From assembly GCA_013407085.1 (NCBI GenBank), contig JACCGJ010023303.1:62001-126000 (forward strand): a stretch of DNA of 64,000 nucleotides. Reading direction: 5' to 3'. Shown here one piece after another: positions 49,901 to 56,479 of this stretch (positions are counted from its first letter, which is position 1; every line of letters starts with the position of its first letter). This DNA comes from Atriophallophorus winterbourni (taxonomy: Eukaryota > Platyhelminthes > Trematoda > Plagiorchiida > Microphallidae). The notes below the pieces were generated by a model. The model saw only the letters and a list, made by a program, of their open reading frames with translations. It ran no database searches and was not told where the DNA came from. The translations under genes and the position numbers were made by a program.

Positions 49901-50553
49901 GCTTGAGCTTTCAGCTTGTAAATCTATCGAATTGTACAAGAGATTAAAAGCAACACTCAACTGTAAACTGATTTCAAACCAATCATAACTTGTTTTAACC
50001 ACTGATGGATACAATTAGCACTTTAACACAACATGCCCACGTGAGTTTAGATTTATATACTAGAGCTCCATGCCGGGTTTTGTGCGTTTGTGTTAATTAG
50101 GTAGGGATTATGCGATTCGAATCTGTGTGGCTTAAAAATTCTGGTTTAATTTAAACGAAAAAAAGCAAAGTGATTCAATGGGCAATTTACTTTTTATACA
50201 AGTATTGAACGAACTTATGCGAACATTCAGTCAATTTTATCAAGTACTTTCGAGCTAACCATACACAAACGGAAGCTGAGATGGTATGGTCAAAACTGGC
50301 TAAGCACAGAATGCAAAATGTCTTCGCTTTAGCGACTTAACAATAGTTTGCCATGTAAATTCGTACCTTCGTATTTTCATTGAGGGTCTCATTCGGTTTT
50401 TGATCTTTGCGTCTCGTTAGATTCGGAGAGTCCCTGAAGTTTCGCATGTCGTCGTCGTTCTCTATTTTCGCGATCGGAGCCTTACGAGCACTCTCGACCA
50501 AGACTTGTGTGGCTTGTTTCAATAACGATGCGTCTTCGAGTTTATGTTTCTTT
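22896..50553 (-). CDS. RhoGAP-START protein of the DLC1/STARD8/STARD13 (cv-c) family, 12 exons joined, 5' end missing
   Basis: Role by family knowledge: a GTPase-activating protein for RhoA/Cdc42-type GTPases that acts at focal adhesions and the plasma membrane, with a C-terminal START lipid-binding domain. The exons join without any phase conflict to about 1174 residues, numbered here from the first codon seen. They give a disordered Ser/Pro/Gln-rich linker (1-515), a conserved pre-GAP helix (about 625-646), RhoGAP (about 705-925) and START (about 930-1170). In order the exons are 50553-50367, 48293-47237, 45607-45307, 42181-41786, 38909-38548, 37512-37387, 34574-34444, 33342-33133, 30118-29913, 28426-28265, 26804-26496 and 22974-22896. 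The first visible exon begins in phase 2, so at least one more lies upstream. The SAM domain of this family was not found and may lie outside the window. Confidence 0.85.
25795..25905 (-). repeat. Fold-back repeat, subfamily B fragment
   Basis: ACTTGTAAGACGCTGTTTAA, TAAGGTTAGCAAGCGTAACT and CGTAAATGGGGTTAAAGACA follow the reversed B core and middle segment of the 13.65 kb copy. Confidence 0.5.
26250..26385 (+). repeat. Fold-back repeat, subfamily A, truncated
   Basis: ATGTGAGCACAACCGTACAT, the GCGCTT segment, CTCTGTGGTTTTGTATTTG, AAGATCGTGGTTAGTTGTAA and CTATTTAACAGTGACATCCA are the first half of subfamily A. The 3' module is missing. Confidence 0.6.
26496..26804 (-). CDS. RhoGAP-START gene, START domain exon (main part)
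   Basis: Acceptor TTAATCTTCAG, donor GTGAGT. Completes an Arg codon and then 102 codons. It contains PLWDLEVKELTVKEQISDFI, aligning with the LWDVDLLDSKVIEIL helix of DLC1-family START domains, a beta strand NVSFYLLRGKQ, GGCAMFCESVM, and the strands HVYTDHVYARPE and GCRVYLLSQVDIL, which match the RYLIEPC.. and ..CRVDL strands of the family. These strands line the lipid cavity of START folds. The ligand is unknown. The longer insert between strands (PNDLDNIPQTG) is not in the human protein as I recall it. Confidence 0.85.
26805..28264 (-). other. RhoGAP-START gene intron
   Basis: 1.46 kb between GTGTGT (donor at 28264) and TTAATCTTCAG. About a third is the family D repeat. Otherwise nothing is recognised. 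Confidence 0.6.
27250..27720 (-). repeat. Dispersed repeat family D, reversed copy
   Basis: Read on the minus strand it gives GGAAGGATTGCATGAGAATT, then GAAGATGGACAACG and GAGGGATGAATCGAGACG-like blocks. These appear in the same order in the copy at 53.96-54.56 kb (AGAAGGATTGCGTGAGAACA, GAGATAGACAACG, GGAATGAATCGAGACTC). Non-coding or decayed. It lies in an intron of the RhoGAP gene. Confidence 0.5.
28265..28426 (-). CDS. RhoGAP-START gene, START domain exon (N-terminal part)
   Basis: Acceptor TTTTTGTTGTTCACAG, donor G|GTGTGT. One base, 53 codons, two bases. It encodes ESIELHYRKPP, SLPRLRTWRCSTWI and NDILTKFWHQR. This aligns with the family sequence of the type SYKKVSEGPPLRLWRSV..VP..EEILKRLLKEQHLW, the start of the START fold. 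The overlapping frames on both strands are shadows. Confidence 0.85.
28427..29912 (-). other. RhoGAP-START gene intron
   Basis: 1.5 kb between GTAAGA and TTCACAG. It contains a short fold-back A piece (29400-29492). A stretch at 28610-28760 with GAATTCGAGTTCCAGGCTC could be SINE-like, but I could not define borders. No gene is seen. Confidence 0.55.
29400..29492 (+). repeat. Fold-back repeat, subfamily A, 3' module only
   Basis: GGCTCCACCTGATAACGGCA, AACATCCAGAAACCATAGTG and GGTGAGTACCACAATATAC match the 3' module and end of the copy at 625-706. Confidence 0.65.
29913..30118 (-). CDS. RhoGAP-START gene, linker and start of START region
   Basis: Acceptor GTCATTTTATCAAG, donor GG|GTAAGA. It starts in phase 0 and gives 68 codons plus two bases. 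It encodes VSVELLRKTHLLSNRHEPRE and ends LLRDCIGVGARSKIWTNVTR, EAWKVQQAG, matching the family segment FLQDCVDGLFKEVKEKFKGW that precedes the START core. The plus-strand frame covering it is a shadow. Confidence 0.85.
30119..33132 (-). other. RhoGAP-START gene intron, largely a LINE
   Basis: 3.0 kb between GTAATT and TTATCAAG. Most of it is a decayed LINE in the same orientation as the gene (about 31130-32500). Around 32600-32720 a tract with TAGTCGTTAAGGC and TGGTTAGATCGACAC resembles A and B boxes of a tRNA-derived SINE, but weakly. The minus-strand frame at 30620-30988 is not recognised and may be a more decayed LINE part. Confidence 0.5.
31130..32500 (-). mobile_element. Decayed endonuclease-RT LINE
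   Basis: Translated on the minus strand across frame breaks it shows an endonuclease C-terminal block (KHWHQLDHILVRCTN, QSADTDHSLVCAKLDF) at about 32250-32390. It then shows the RT entry block (ITKIITLFKN, KNYKRISLPIIVDKLFARVL, QIRLQALADRVYCESQCA) at about 31320-31480. This order and spacing is that of LINEs whose downstream half is represented at 14.1-14.7 kb. Stops and frameshifts throughout, so not active. It may extend to about 30240. Confidence 0.7.
33133..33342 (-). CDS. RhoGAP-START gene, C-terminal part of the RhoGAP domain
   Basis: Acceptor TTGTGTTCATGCAG, donor GAA|GTAATT. Exactly 70 codons in phase 0. It begins MNAANLAVCFAPSLF, the conserved RhoGAP motif (NLAVCFAPSL in the family) whose Asn contacts the bound GTPase region. 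A Ser/Arg-rich loop follows (SLSSGGLSPRRLRRTTSG) and then KDLANQRTAQHCLATMI..LFE, equivalent to the KDLNENLAATQGLAHMI segment of DLC1. The Ser/Arg loop offers basophilic kinase sites (RRTTS), which is inference. Confidence 0.9.
33343..34443 (-). other. RhoGAP-START gene intron
   Basis: 1.1 kb between GTTTGT and CATGCAG. A stretch at about 33820-33960 has a TATA-like CTATATAAG followed by AATAAA and could be part of a solo LTR; no borders were found. A weak fold-back A fragment lies at 34230-34370. No gene is seen. Confidence 0.5.
34230..34370. repeat. Fold-back repeat, subfamily A, degraded
   Basis: CACTATGTTCAAACGCAGAA then TCACATAGCG is the reversed A core end. GAATGTGAGCAGCACCATAC resembles the A border. 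Weak. Confidence 0.35.
34444..34574 (-). CDS. RhoGAP-START gene, middle of the RhoGAP domain
   Basis: Acceptor TGTTTTTTTAAG, donor CAG|GTTTGT. Completes an Asn codon and adds 43 codons: LGQSEQMNLLRWAILSLPDE, NRTVLQKLLNLLNGLTQFAA and ITQ. This matches the QRLQAIKAAIMLLPDENREVLQTLLYFLSDV helices of DLC1. The exon is too short and too masked by stops to appear as a long open frame, and was found by walking splice phases. Confidence 0.9.
35225..35375 (+). repeat. Fold-back repeat, subfamily A, left half with inverted end
   Basis: CCACTACCGGTTTCTGGTTG, TTTGCCGTCATCAGGTGCAG (reversed 3' module) is joined directly to the GCTTGACAGAATCACTCTGTG segment, TTGAACATCGTGGTTCG and AACAGTGGCATTCAAG. This is the same order as 366-570, confirming that the reversed module is part of the element. 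Confidence 0.7.
35495..36300 (+). mobile_element. CR1-like LINE, C-terminal RT part and 3' end
   Basis: From about 35650 the frame reads YSHLKKDVATLQRIYHRATK, LVNVLSRKPYNERIETLNIF, DYPCRRLRGDLILVYNILNT and THSRLNCRRHF-like sequence, the conserved C-terminus of CR1-type RT proteins. One frameshift near 35960 moves it into a frame that continues FAVRVCFTWNNLPDNVV. It ends at 36300 in TTTTTAGACCATTGAATTG and further TTGAA repeats, the simple-repeat tail typical of CR1 elements. It matches the copy at 2.4-3.85 kb. Confidence 0.8.
36274..36300 (+). repeat. (TTGAA)n 3' tail of the LINE
   Basis: Five consecutive TTGAA units at the end of the CR1-like copy. Confidence 0.9.
36830..37310 (+). mobile_element. 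Endonuclease-RT LINE remnant with tail module E
   Basis: A short RT thumb block (NDLAIIAHFQEQHQ, LSSASKGFGLKISIKKTKAI) lies at about 36865-36985 and resembles the start of the 14.1 kb copy. It is followed after a deletion by tail E at 37040-37300 (GGCTCCGCGTAAAGC, ATGAGCGCTGCGGGAGAGAC, ATTGTGATGTACATCCATCG, GACATAGACCGACGAC). The copy has lost the region between. Confidence 0.7.
37387..37512 (-). CDS. RhoGAP-START gene, RhoGAP domain exon
   Basis: Acceptor TTATTCGATCTGTTGCAG, donor A|GTAAGT. Completes a Cys codon and adds 41 codons: WHEFDEWQTFDVADLLKQFF then RELPECLLTDKLSLILLEVY. The DVADLLKQFFRELPEPL-like motif is the most conserved RhoGAP helix, whose Lys and Arg stabilise the active site. 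Human DLC1 has DVADMLKQYFRDLPEPL at the same place. The Pro after RELPE is replaced by Cys here. Confidence 0.95.
37513..38547 (-). other. RhoGAP-START gene intron
   Basis: 1.0 kb between GTGAGT and CTGTTGCAG. A fold-back A fragment lies at 38325-38425. Nothing else is recognised. Confidence 0.6.
38325..38425 (+). repeat. Fold-back repeat, subfamily A, 3' module
   Basis: ATGCTCACTGAACCTAATGT, TACTGTATCCAATTGAATGC, AAACCGGTTGTGGTGTGTAA and GGATGGGGATGTTAGCA follow the 3' half of subfamily A. Confidence 0.6.
38548..38909 (-). CDS. RhoGAP-START gene, exon with the RhoGAP arginine finger
   Basis: Acceptor GTTGTGTTTTTTAG, donor T|GTGAGT. Completes a Trp codon and adds 120 codons. Residues 1-55 of the exon are a polar insert (LFTKNRSTVTAPEIKNTTAV..) not seen at this length in the human proteins as I recall them. 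From exon residue 62 the RhoGAP domain starts (VFGQSLESWQQRLGYPLPFS) and includes HGIFRRPGRKVRTSALREKI, the equivalent of GLFRKSGVKSRIQALRQ in DLC1. The first Arg after GIF (exon residue 101, codon 38608-38606) is the catalytic arginine finger and is intact, so GAP activity is expected. Confidence 0.95.
38910..41785 (-). other. RhoGAP-START gene intron
   Basis: 2.9 kb between GTACGT and GTTTTTTAG. A plus-strand frame at 40038-40289 from ATG encodes 84 residues with one strong hydrophobic segment (FRLVLLALCINILLLCVLAG) and no recognised domain. Another plus frame at 39577-39894 is similar in standing. Both could be chance. No repeat family is recognised. Confidence 0.4.
40038..40292 (+). CDS. 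Hypothetical small membrane protein frame (weak)
   Basis: ATG at 40038, 84 codons, TAA at 40290. Residues 1-50 are mixed polar (MQAVARNYAVPQTSTALGLN..), and residues 51-70 form a hydrophobic stretch long enough to span a membrane. It lies antisense in an intron of the RhoGAP gene, with no clear promoter or poly(A) signal. I give it only because its composition is less biased than the surrounding sequence. Confidence 0.15.
   Translation: MQAVARNYAVPQTSTALGLNHCRAAYLCRVMSKVSMESLAINQFPVANRFRLVLLALCINILLLCVLAGNVIKGVYTKSATSFC
41786..42181 (-). CDS. RhoGAP-START gene, conserved pre-GAP helix exon
   Basis: Acceptor TTTCAATAATCAG, donor TG|GTACGT. One base, 131 codons, two bases. It reads KPSESEQPPSTAGNSWNRSH, PFRWSSGAGKRSYRT, a Ser/Pro-rich stretch, then CFEQLTFWELSSNQLSILRK, LALVQITTTTQKHCVNRSPF. 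The RW-S and NQL..LRKLAL..T..TQKH blocks align with RHRLRWHSFQ and LLQKYSLLKLTALLEKYTPS of DLC1-family proteins. These precede the GAP domain. The overlapping minus-strand frame starting near 42167 is a shadow in another frame. Confidence 0.9.
42535..43015 (+). mobile_element. CR1-like LINE, second group, C-terminal RT part
   Basis: Across frame breaks: YLRPTMEYAVEVRASWLRKD, then LRYYSEL-like, RRISTK, PSSCIYCRHQCF-type sequence and EFSTQTCGR, SLPKHVAESPCLEIFEAKLD, SYMQKNF, ending near 43015. EYA-W-PWLRKDI and CLEIFEAKLDSYM are typical of CR1 RT C-termini. The sequence differs from the copies at 2.4 and 35.5 kb, so it is a separate group. Broken by several stops. Confidence 0.7.
43960..44300 (+). 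repeat. Dispersed repeat family D
   Basis: CACAGGAGCAGGAGGCACCG, then CGGGTTTCGGAAGAATCGTA, TTATAACGGTTCAAACGACA matches CACAAGAGCAGGAAAAGCCG, CGGGTTTCAGAAGGATTGCG, GAACAGTTCAAGTGACAAC in the 54 kb copy. ATGCAATTC and AAATCAGATCAAAATGAC-like landmarks follow in the same order. Confidence 0.55.
44565..44830 (+). repeat. Fold-back repeat, subfamily B
   Basis: Middle segment GTAAATGGGTTAAACCCACG, then CATGTGCATGGATCTCAATC, CAAGTGCAAACTTTGTTTAC, ATACTGTCGCTACCTGATGA and GTGCAAACAGAACGAAACAG form the forward B layout. Confidence 0.6.
45307..45607 (-). CDS. RhoGAP-START gene, linker exon
   Basis: Acceptor TTTTCTAATGCTACAG, donor AG|GTGAGC. Two bases complete a Met codon with the A of the previous exon, then 99 codons (ATLQRAPKFVERKIPTDHAP.. 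to ..ENTPANTNNLIN) and two bases. A short helical stretch (STTTELGQQIRDLINLEFSL) is followed by a Ser/Pro-rich part. No domain is recognised; in the family this is the disordered regulatory linker before the GAP domain. Confidence 0.85.
45608..47236 (-). other. RhoGAP-START gene intron
   Basis: 1.6 kb between GTTAGT and TGCTACAG. On the plus strand at about 45726-45884 a stop-bounded frame reads LGRLFWKHCSKRDLEPAYPC then ERCEKLFLLKK, with a CxxC pair resembling the start of a C2H2 finger. No start codon or splice context was found. Nothing else is recognised. Confidence 0.45.
47237..48293 (-). CDS. RhoGAP-START gene, large disordered exon
   Basis: Acceptor CACTTTTTTTCACAG, donor A|GTTAGT. 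352 codons in phase 0, leaving one base. Starts QRQNALNPKFVDSRRATPRQ. Rich in Ser, Pro, Gln, Asn, His and Arg, with many possible phosphorylation sites (KRSESG, RRSSDPF, RQGRSPSP) and no folded domain. It contains GRINFRTGSF, which resembles the short VNWRTGSF motif of human DLC1 and STARD13 linkers, an independent sign that the N-terminal exons belong to the same gene. The donor is less certain: GTATCG 32 bases upstream has the same phase class but would remove the last residues. Confidence 0.85.
48294..50366 (-). other. RhoGAP-START gene intron
   Basis: 2.1 kb from GTACGA to TTTTCACAG. AT-rich. I see no repeat family and no gene in it. Confidence 0.55.
50367..50553 (-). CDS. RhoGAP-START gene, most upstream exon found
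   Basis: Acceptor ATTGCCTTCATAG, donor AAG|GTACGA. One base, then 62 codons (KKHKLEDASLLKQATQVLVE.. to ..NETLNENTK) ending in phase 0, which joins to QRQNALN of the next exon. Strongly charged (KIENDDDMRNFRDS, TRRKDQK) and without a domain. It is linked by phase, orientation and similar composition, not by homology. Since it begins in phase 2, an upstream exon must exist. Confidence 0.65.
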
Positions 50554-51418
50554 CTATGAAGGCAATTTCATTTGTAATTATTTGGAAAATTCTTCAGGGT
50601 AATGAAAATGTATTACTCAACATAATGTACTGTGGATAAATTTCGATAGATTGTCCATTTTGAAAGTCTGTTCCTAACGTTGAAACGAGGATAACTGTAA
50701 TGGAAACTCAGCACCTTTCGCTCATTATTTTGTTACAGAAGGTATTAAAACACCGCATTTTTCTAGAATGCATTTCTGCATCATCAAAATCTATTTGCCG
50801 AGAGGGAACAAGGCTAACGTGAGCATAGAGATACGATCTGTAGCTTAGATGTCAGGAATTAAAATCTACGTAACTTGAACAACGTCATGGTAGTGCAACT
50901 GGAATTATACGATACAAAAGGCATTTAATCGTGTGCCTTTCTTCAGCACGATATATGCAAAATAATAGCCACCTCGGATACTCGATAGACACTCCTGAAG
51001 TAATATACTACCTTCGAAATTATCATTCACAATATGTTATGTTTAAATTGTTCGGCACCATACGAACTTTCCATAAAACTCAGTGGATCAAGTTAACAAT
51101 GTAGATAGATATATCGATTTAAAATCAAATAAATTAAGACTCGAATATGGAAGCAGATCCAACGTTATTTTGTCGATAACCACTCACAAGATTTCTATGT
51201 AAATATATGAAACTAGATTGTACTAAATTATACCGAAGCTTTTTAAGGTCTCATGAGGAATGAATTTGATGATTGGTGAGCGATTTTTCCAGATGTATAT
51301 GAAATTTATTACCTTTAAGAATTTTTAACAACAAAAAGTATTTGGTTACATAAATACAGAAGAATATTAATTATTCATTTATGCCGATCAAGTCATTCAT
51401 AAACAATGTCAATAATTC

Positions 51419-51422
51419 AATA

Positions 51423-51479
<57 letters not shown>
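51419..51479. repeat. (TA)n microsatellite
   Basis: About 60 bases of alternating T and A with one interrupting CA. Directly visible. Confidence 0.95.
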
Positions 51480-51482
<3 letters not shown>

Positions 51483-51717
51483 TTGTCATTACGCCGAGAG
51501 CGGTATAGTATTTTCTGGCGAGCATGTAAGGTTTAAAAGTACCGTGGACAGACAAAGCGGGGAATAGGATTTTTGGAGTTTAGCTGGATTGCTACGCGGA
51601 CAGCTAGAATAACGATGTTGAAATAAATATTCACAAACGTGGTGTGACACGCATAATGCTACAAATGTAAGTACCACACTCGAGTAAATTTCAAGTTTAA
51701 TGCTTCTATAAACGAGA

Positions 51718-51965
51718 ATGAGAGATGTTCAACCGATTTCAGTGTATTGCAAAGGTTTCGTTTTCTTCAATTATGATAAAACAAAATTGAATAAAATTCA
51801 TTTTATATCATTGATCCATAACCGTGGTACACATAAAAACAATTTAGCGGATAAAGATGATAAATATAATGCAATTTATTTTGAGAACTCGTTTGAGTAT
51901 CAACTTGGATCAAATACTTTTGGTGCCATAACGACGAACCGTTTACTTCAACACACTCAGCTCAA
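51718..51965 (+). CDS. Weak candidate gene, exon 1
   Basis: ATG at 51718 opens 82 codons plus two bases (MRDVQPISVYCKGFVFFNYD.. to ..TTNRLLQHTQL) before GTAATT. No domain, signal peptide or membrane segment. It joins in phase with the frame at 52177-52291. AT-rich sequence makes chance frames of this length possible. Confidence 0.25.
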
Positions 51966-52176
51966 GTAATTTCATTTTCTTGGGTATATGATGTTTATCG
52001 TGCAGGAAGGTTTGAATACAACGCATTCTCTATGTTAATTAGGTTTATTGTACATTTATTTGGAAGCATCAGTATGGTAAGAACCGAAAATATTATATAT
52101 TTATGCTAAAACATCAAAGTAAATCTAGAGTCTTCCTTTTTGTGATAAATTGATTTAATAATATTTACTACTTAAG

Positions 52177-52291
52177 AAAAGAGACCTTAGCTATCCTTCC
52201 TAATGAATTAATAGCTGATTTCAAAAATTTGGCAACCTGCTTGGGCATCGAAATTACTGCATCAAACTTTCAGCCTTCTGCGACCGAATGA
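52177..52291 (+). CDS. Weak candidate gene, exon 2
   Basis: After TTTACTACTTAAG one base completes a Lys codon, followed by KETLAILPNELIADFKNLAT, CLGIEITASNFQPSATE and TGA. The only open frame here and the only phase that fits exon 1. Together they would give a protein of about 120 residues of unknown function. A further protein-like frame at 52555-52703 after TTTCCTCTACAG (SERKFKRGTEVEIPSFESSF) needs another phase and could not be joined. Confidence 0.25.
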
Positions 52292-53959
52292 GTAAGCGAT
52301 AACTATAATTCATTAGCACGTATATGCGGTGTGGAATTACGTCGCTATACTTGGAAGTTCCTGCATGCGACATCGAGTTTTACAAAGTAATATGATTAGA
52401 GCCTACTTCTATACCACCCATACCAACTAACGCGTTACCAACCTTGCGAATATTTTACTGTGTTTTGTTACTAATGATTAGTCAGTAGCTCAAAAGAAAA
52501 ATGAATATTCAGTGGATATCATGAGTATGATGACTCACATTATTTCCTCTACAGCGTCAGAGAGAAAGTTCAAGCGGGGCACTGAAGTTGAAATTCCATC
52601 GTTTGAATCAAGTTTTACTTCTAATGTGTCCTGTTTGAATGGATTATCGTCTGTTTCTGTGGGGAATACAAAAAATGTTACCAGAAAATCACGCCATGTT
52701 TAGTGTATGTACCTAAAAAAATTTCAACAAAGATACTCAGGTACATATACAGGTTTTGTGTTGTTTGCTGTTTGTAAGAGAGAAACAGCAATGTAATTTG
52801 TGGAAGACATAATCTCCGGTTAAAAGGGTTTAAAAACATCTAAGAAAACATTGCTAGTGTGATCCAAATACGGTTTACCGTCTAAATTCCGATTACGACG
52901 TATAAATCAAAAACTAAATAGGAATTTTAGCACTTTCACAGACAGAAGGATTCATCAATTTAAAAATTCTGAGCAGAATCATGGACCCAGTCGATTTCCA
53001 TTTTCTAACAGCAAGTCAATGTTTCAAGACAAAGCTCCCGTTTGAACCTGGCTAAAAACCAGCTGTGTTATCGTCAAAAAGTGGATAAATGGCTCTATTT
53101 GATCATCAGAATAACCTTCAACATCACGGACAGGTTAAAGTTAAGTAGAGTGTTTCCATATTATGGTGTGCCTGCTTATATTGCTTACCATTACAGAAAT
53201 TAGTATGAGGAAACGGACTTTATATTAATCACAGAATTTCGGCTGACAAAAGCTTTAAAATTGAGAACTGGCATAACGTGTGGCATTTTACACATACACA
53301 CTTTTTCTAAACGCGATTGACGCATATCATCTTGATCAGCTGACAAAACTAGCGAAGATCGCATATATAAGTTTGTGATTTGTATTCATTTGAGATAAAT
53401 CCAAGTTTGACGAACTCTCCTAAAACTGTCATTTTTCAGCAAAGTTCTCGCTTAGAATACTTAATAAATACAAATGGAGACAAATCATATCACTTAAAAT
53501 CCAATTTGTTCGAAATGAGAACATGAAAACCCTTTGTTCCATTAATTCGAATAGCTGGTATAACACATACAAATGAAGGTAATAGAATTTCAATCGCAAT
53601 AAATTCAGATTCGAAAAAGATGCGCAACCAAATACTTGAGCGATTTACACGTTCAACGGATTCGGTTCAACTAGACAAACATGGGAAATTTTTGTTCAAA
53701 ACTTCCAAATGATAGATCACCTTGATTGATTAAATTCCGGACAACCGTTCTTGTATTTGGATTTCTTATTATGATCAAAGTCGGGAACAAGTTCAAACTA
53801 CATTCTGGCTATGGTTTAGTTTTCGGTTGCTCATATTTCTCGTTGGAATAGTCGCTGCATTGTAAGTGTCATAATTTTCGATAGAGCATTTTTGCAGAAT
53901 CGAAACTTCTTCTTCCATGTTGATTTAACTCTGATTGATATCGGTTCCAAGCGCCTCCA

Positions 53960-54560
53960 TGATATAGCACAGTGATACTTTGTGACGACAGTTTAGACAA
54001 TCATATTTCCTTTATCTGTCAACATGAACTCGTATTGTGGATATATGAAGTACATTATCGATGAGTGCTGGTGATGAGCTTTCGAATGATACACAGAAGA
54101 CAACCTTCCAGCACAACACAAGAGCAGGAAAAGCCGAAACGGCTGACTGTAACAATTAACCGGGTTTCAGAAGGATTGCGTGAGAACAGTTCAAGTGACA
54201 ACATCCTCAGGAGGTTGAGGAGATAGACAACGTCACTGCTGTCGATCGATATGCAATTCGTCAAGTTCGGTAAAACGAACCCAGCGTGGTTAGAGCTTAA
54301 ATTGGATCAGTTCGCACCAAAACAGATCAACGTGACAACCGAGACAGACGCGTTGAAATCAGTGTTATGGCTACGTGATTTTCCTATATATATAAGCTGG
54401 ATGCATTGTTCATTGTCATGCGAGTAATGAACGAGGCATTTGACTCATTGGCTTTCTCTTCTGTTGTGGGATTCGTGGACGAACGTAATTAGCATTGGAA
54501 AGTTCAACTTCAGGAATGAATCGAGACTCAAACGACAAGTGGTTGCGAAATTTGGGAGGG
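53960..54560 (+). repeat. Dispersed repeat family D, longest copy
   Basis: Contains all shared landmarks: CACAAGAGCAGGAAAAGCCG, CGGGTTTCAGAAGGATTGCG, GAGATAGACAACG, GTGGGATTCGTGGACGAACG and GGAATGAATCGAGACTC. The landmarks recur in 27250-27720 (reversed) and partly in 43960-44300 and 31165-31235. No intact frame; the class of element is unknown. Confidence 0.5.
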
Positions 54561-56444
54561 AACGAGGTTATTGCTGGATCGAGCACCATCGAAACCGGTG
54601 CAGACAACATAATATACGTTAGTACACGATATGCGATGTGGCCTCGATTGACCTACCGCCATAATCCCCGACCCATTACATTATGGTATGATAAGTTGGG
54701 CATATTTACCCAATCAATTTGACAACAATCGCTGAAGATGTTGCCTAATCTGGCAACGAAACGTCCGATGCAAAATCAACAAGCTCGGAGAACAAATTCA
54801 AGCAAGCTACAACAACGACACGAGCTACAAATATTCCAAACAATACTAACATATTTACCCAAATTTACAAATCAAATGGGCTCCTCCAAACGAAATATCA
54901 TCTGAGTGATTGTTGCCCATGTGGCTGTTGGCAATGGTGTCAGAATGCAAGGTTTCCATCAATAAAGATTTGTTCATCAAAAGATGATAAAAAGGGAAAG
55001 AAACTTCCTAAACGAGAGTACGGAAATTGAATACAATTATTTCCTAGTGATTTGACAGTAAAAAATCTATAAAACATGTTAGGATTCCATTTTTGAAATT
55101 CATTTGATTATTGAGATAATATTGTAAGCTTACTAGTAATAAATATCAAACAAGTAGTTTTATCGATCAAAATTTACGGTAACCTTGTTTTTTACATCCA
55201 AACTGTTTAACTGGCTGCTCTTGTCATCAATATAATGCAAATGAATTCACACGCAAAATCGATATTGAAACTGACAGTCAGTGAGGAGTTCAAATTAACT
55301 GCCACTAGTAAAAGAGGTAGTGACTTGTTAAAACTAATCCGCCTCCATTTGGTACTGAAATTTCAAACAGTCCAAAACGTGAACGCAATTAGGTCCAAAA
55401 AATTCAAAATGTCGCACTCCCGTTTCCCGTGCCATCAGAAGTGGCGTCCTCGAACGGGTTCAAGTAGCATTATTTGAAATGCCCGATGGTGTGGTTTTTA
55501 TACATTCATTCACCCCATTATCGATTACCGTTAAAATCAAAAATATTAATGACTATTTTGATGGTAATATGCACTTTAACGTTCCATGAATGCTTTGTGT
55601 TCACTTGTACTTGTTGCTGGTAGCCAATGTGGACGTTAAATATTTAGCAAACGTTTATCAATATTGTAAAGGTATCCTTGTGAACAAATTAAGATTGTTG
55701 ATGAAATACTGTTTGTCATGATTCAGTGAACGGTAGCAAATTAATACAGATTTGATCCACGTGCAAACTATCTACCGAGGTTTATGCGTAAATCTTTAAA
55801 AATTGATTTGCAAGACTGCAGCACTCAAATAAGTATTATTATTGAGGATTTGGGACTTTGTAGACCCATGGAGAGACAGCCTCATGAGGTGGGCTATAGT
55901 TTAGTTAGTTAGTTTAATCTTATCGAGGCAGGATGAGATCAACAAGAAAAAAAAGAGTTTATTCGTGTACACGAATTTTCAATAATAAAATTAGTTTTTC
56001 CACAAAGCTAAGAAAAAGTGAAATGCATAAAATCACACAAGCCTTTATTCAAGCAAAGTGTCGCATATTAAATACTGTACGTGGGCCGAAATACTGTCAG
56101 ATTACCCATGCCTCGACAAACATGCGAACAAAATTAGAAATGAAGTTAGAAAAAGATCTCAACATCGGTTATCAAATTGTCAGGCACATCATCAACTCTG
56201 AAACAGCCATCCATTGATTAAAACTTAATGTGAGGAACGAAAGAGTTCATGAATTTATTAGTTCTTGAATAAGGAATAAAATATTAGCTTCGGGTGGAGA
56301 AAAAAGATTTGCAGGAAAGGATAGTCTTGTTCTGTGGATGTGAACTATCAAAAGAAATGCTTTTATCAATCTGTTGCATTCACGGAAGTGACGATCGACA
56401 ATAATGTCTCGAATTAAATCTACAGAAACACTACGAAGCAATAG

Positions 56445-56470
56445 GGTGTGTGTGTGTGTGTGAGTGTGCA
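56445..56470. repeat. (GT)n microsatellite
   Basis: Short GT run, directly visible, just before a fold-back repeat dimer. Confidence 0.85.
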
Positions 56471-56479
56471 AGTACTAGA

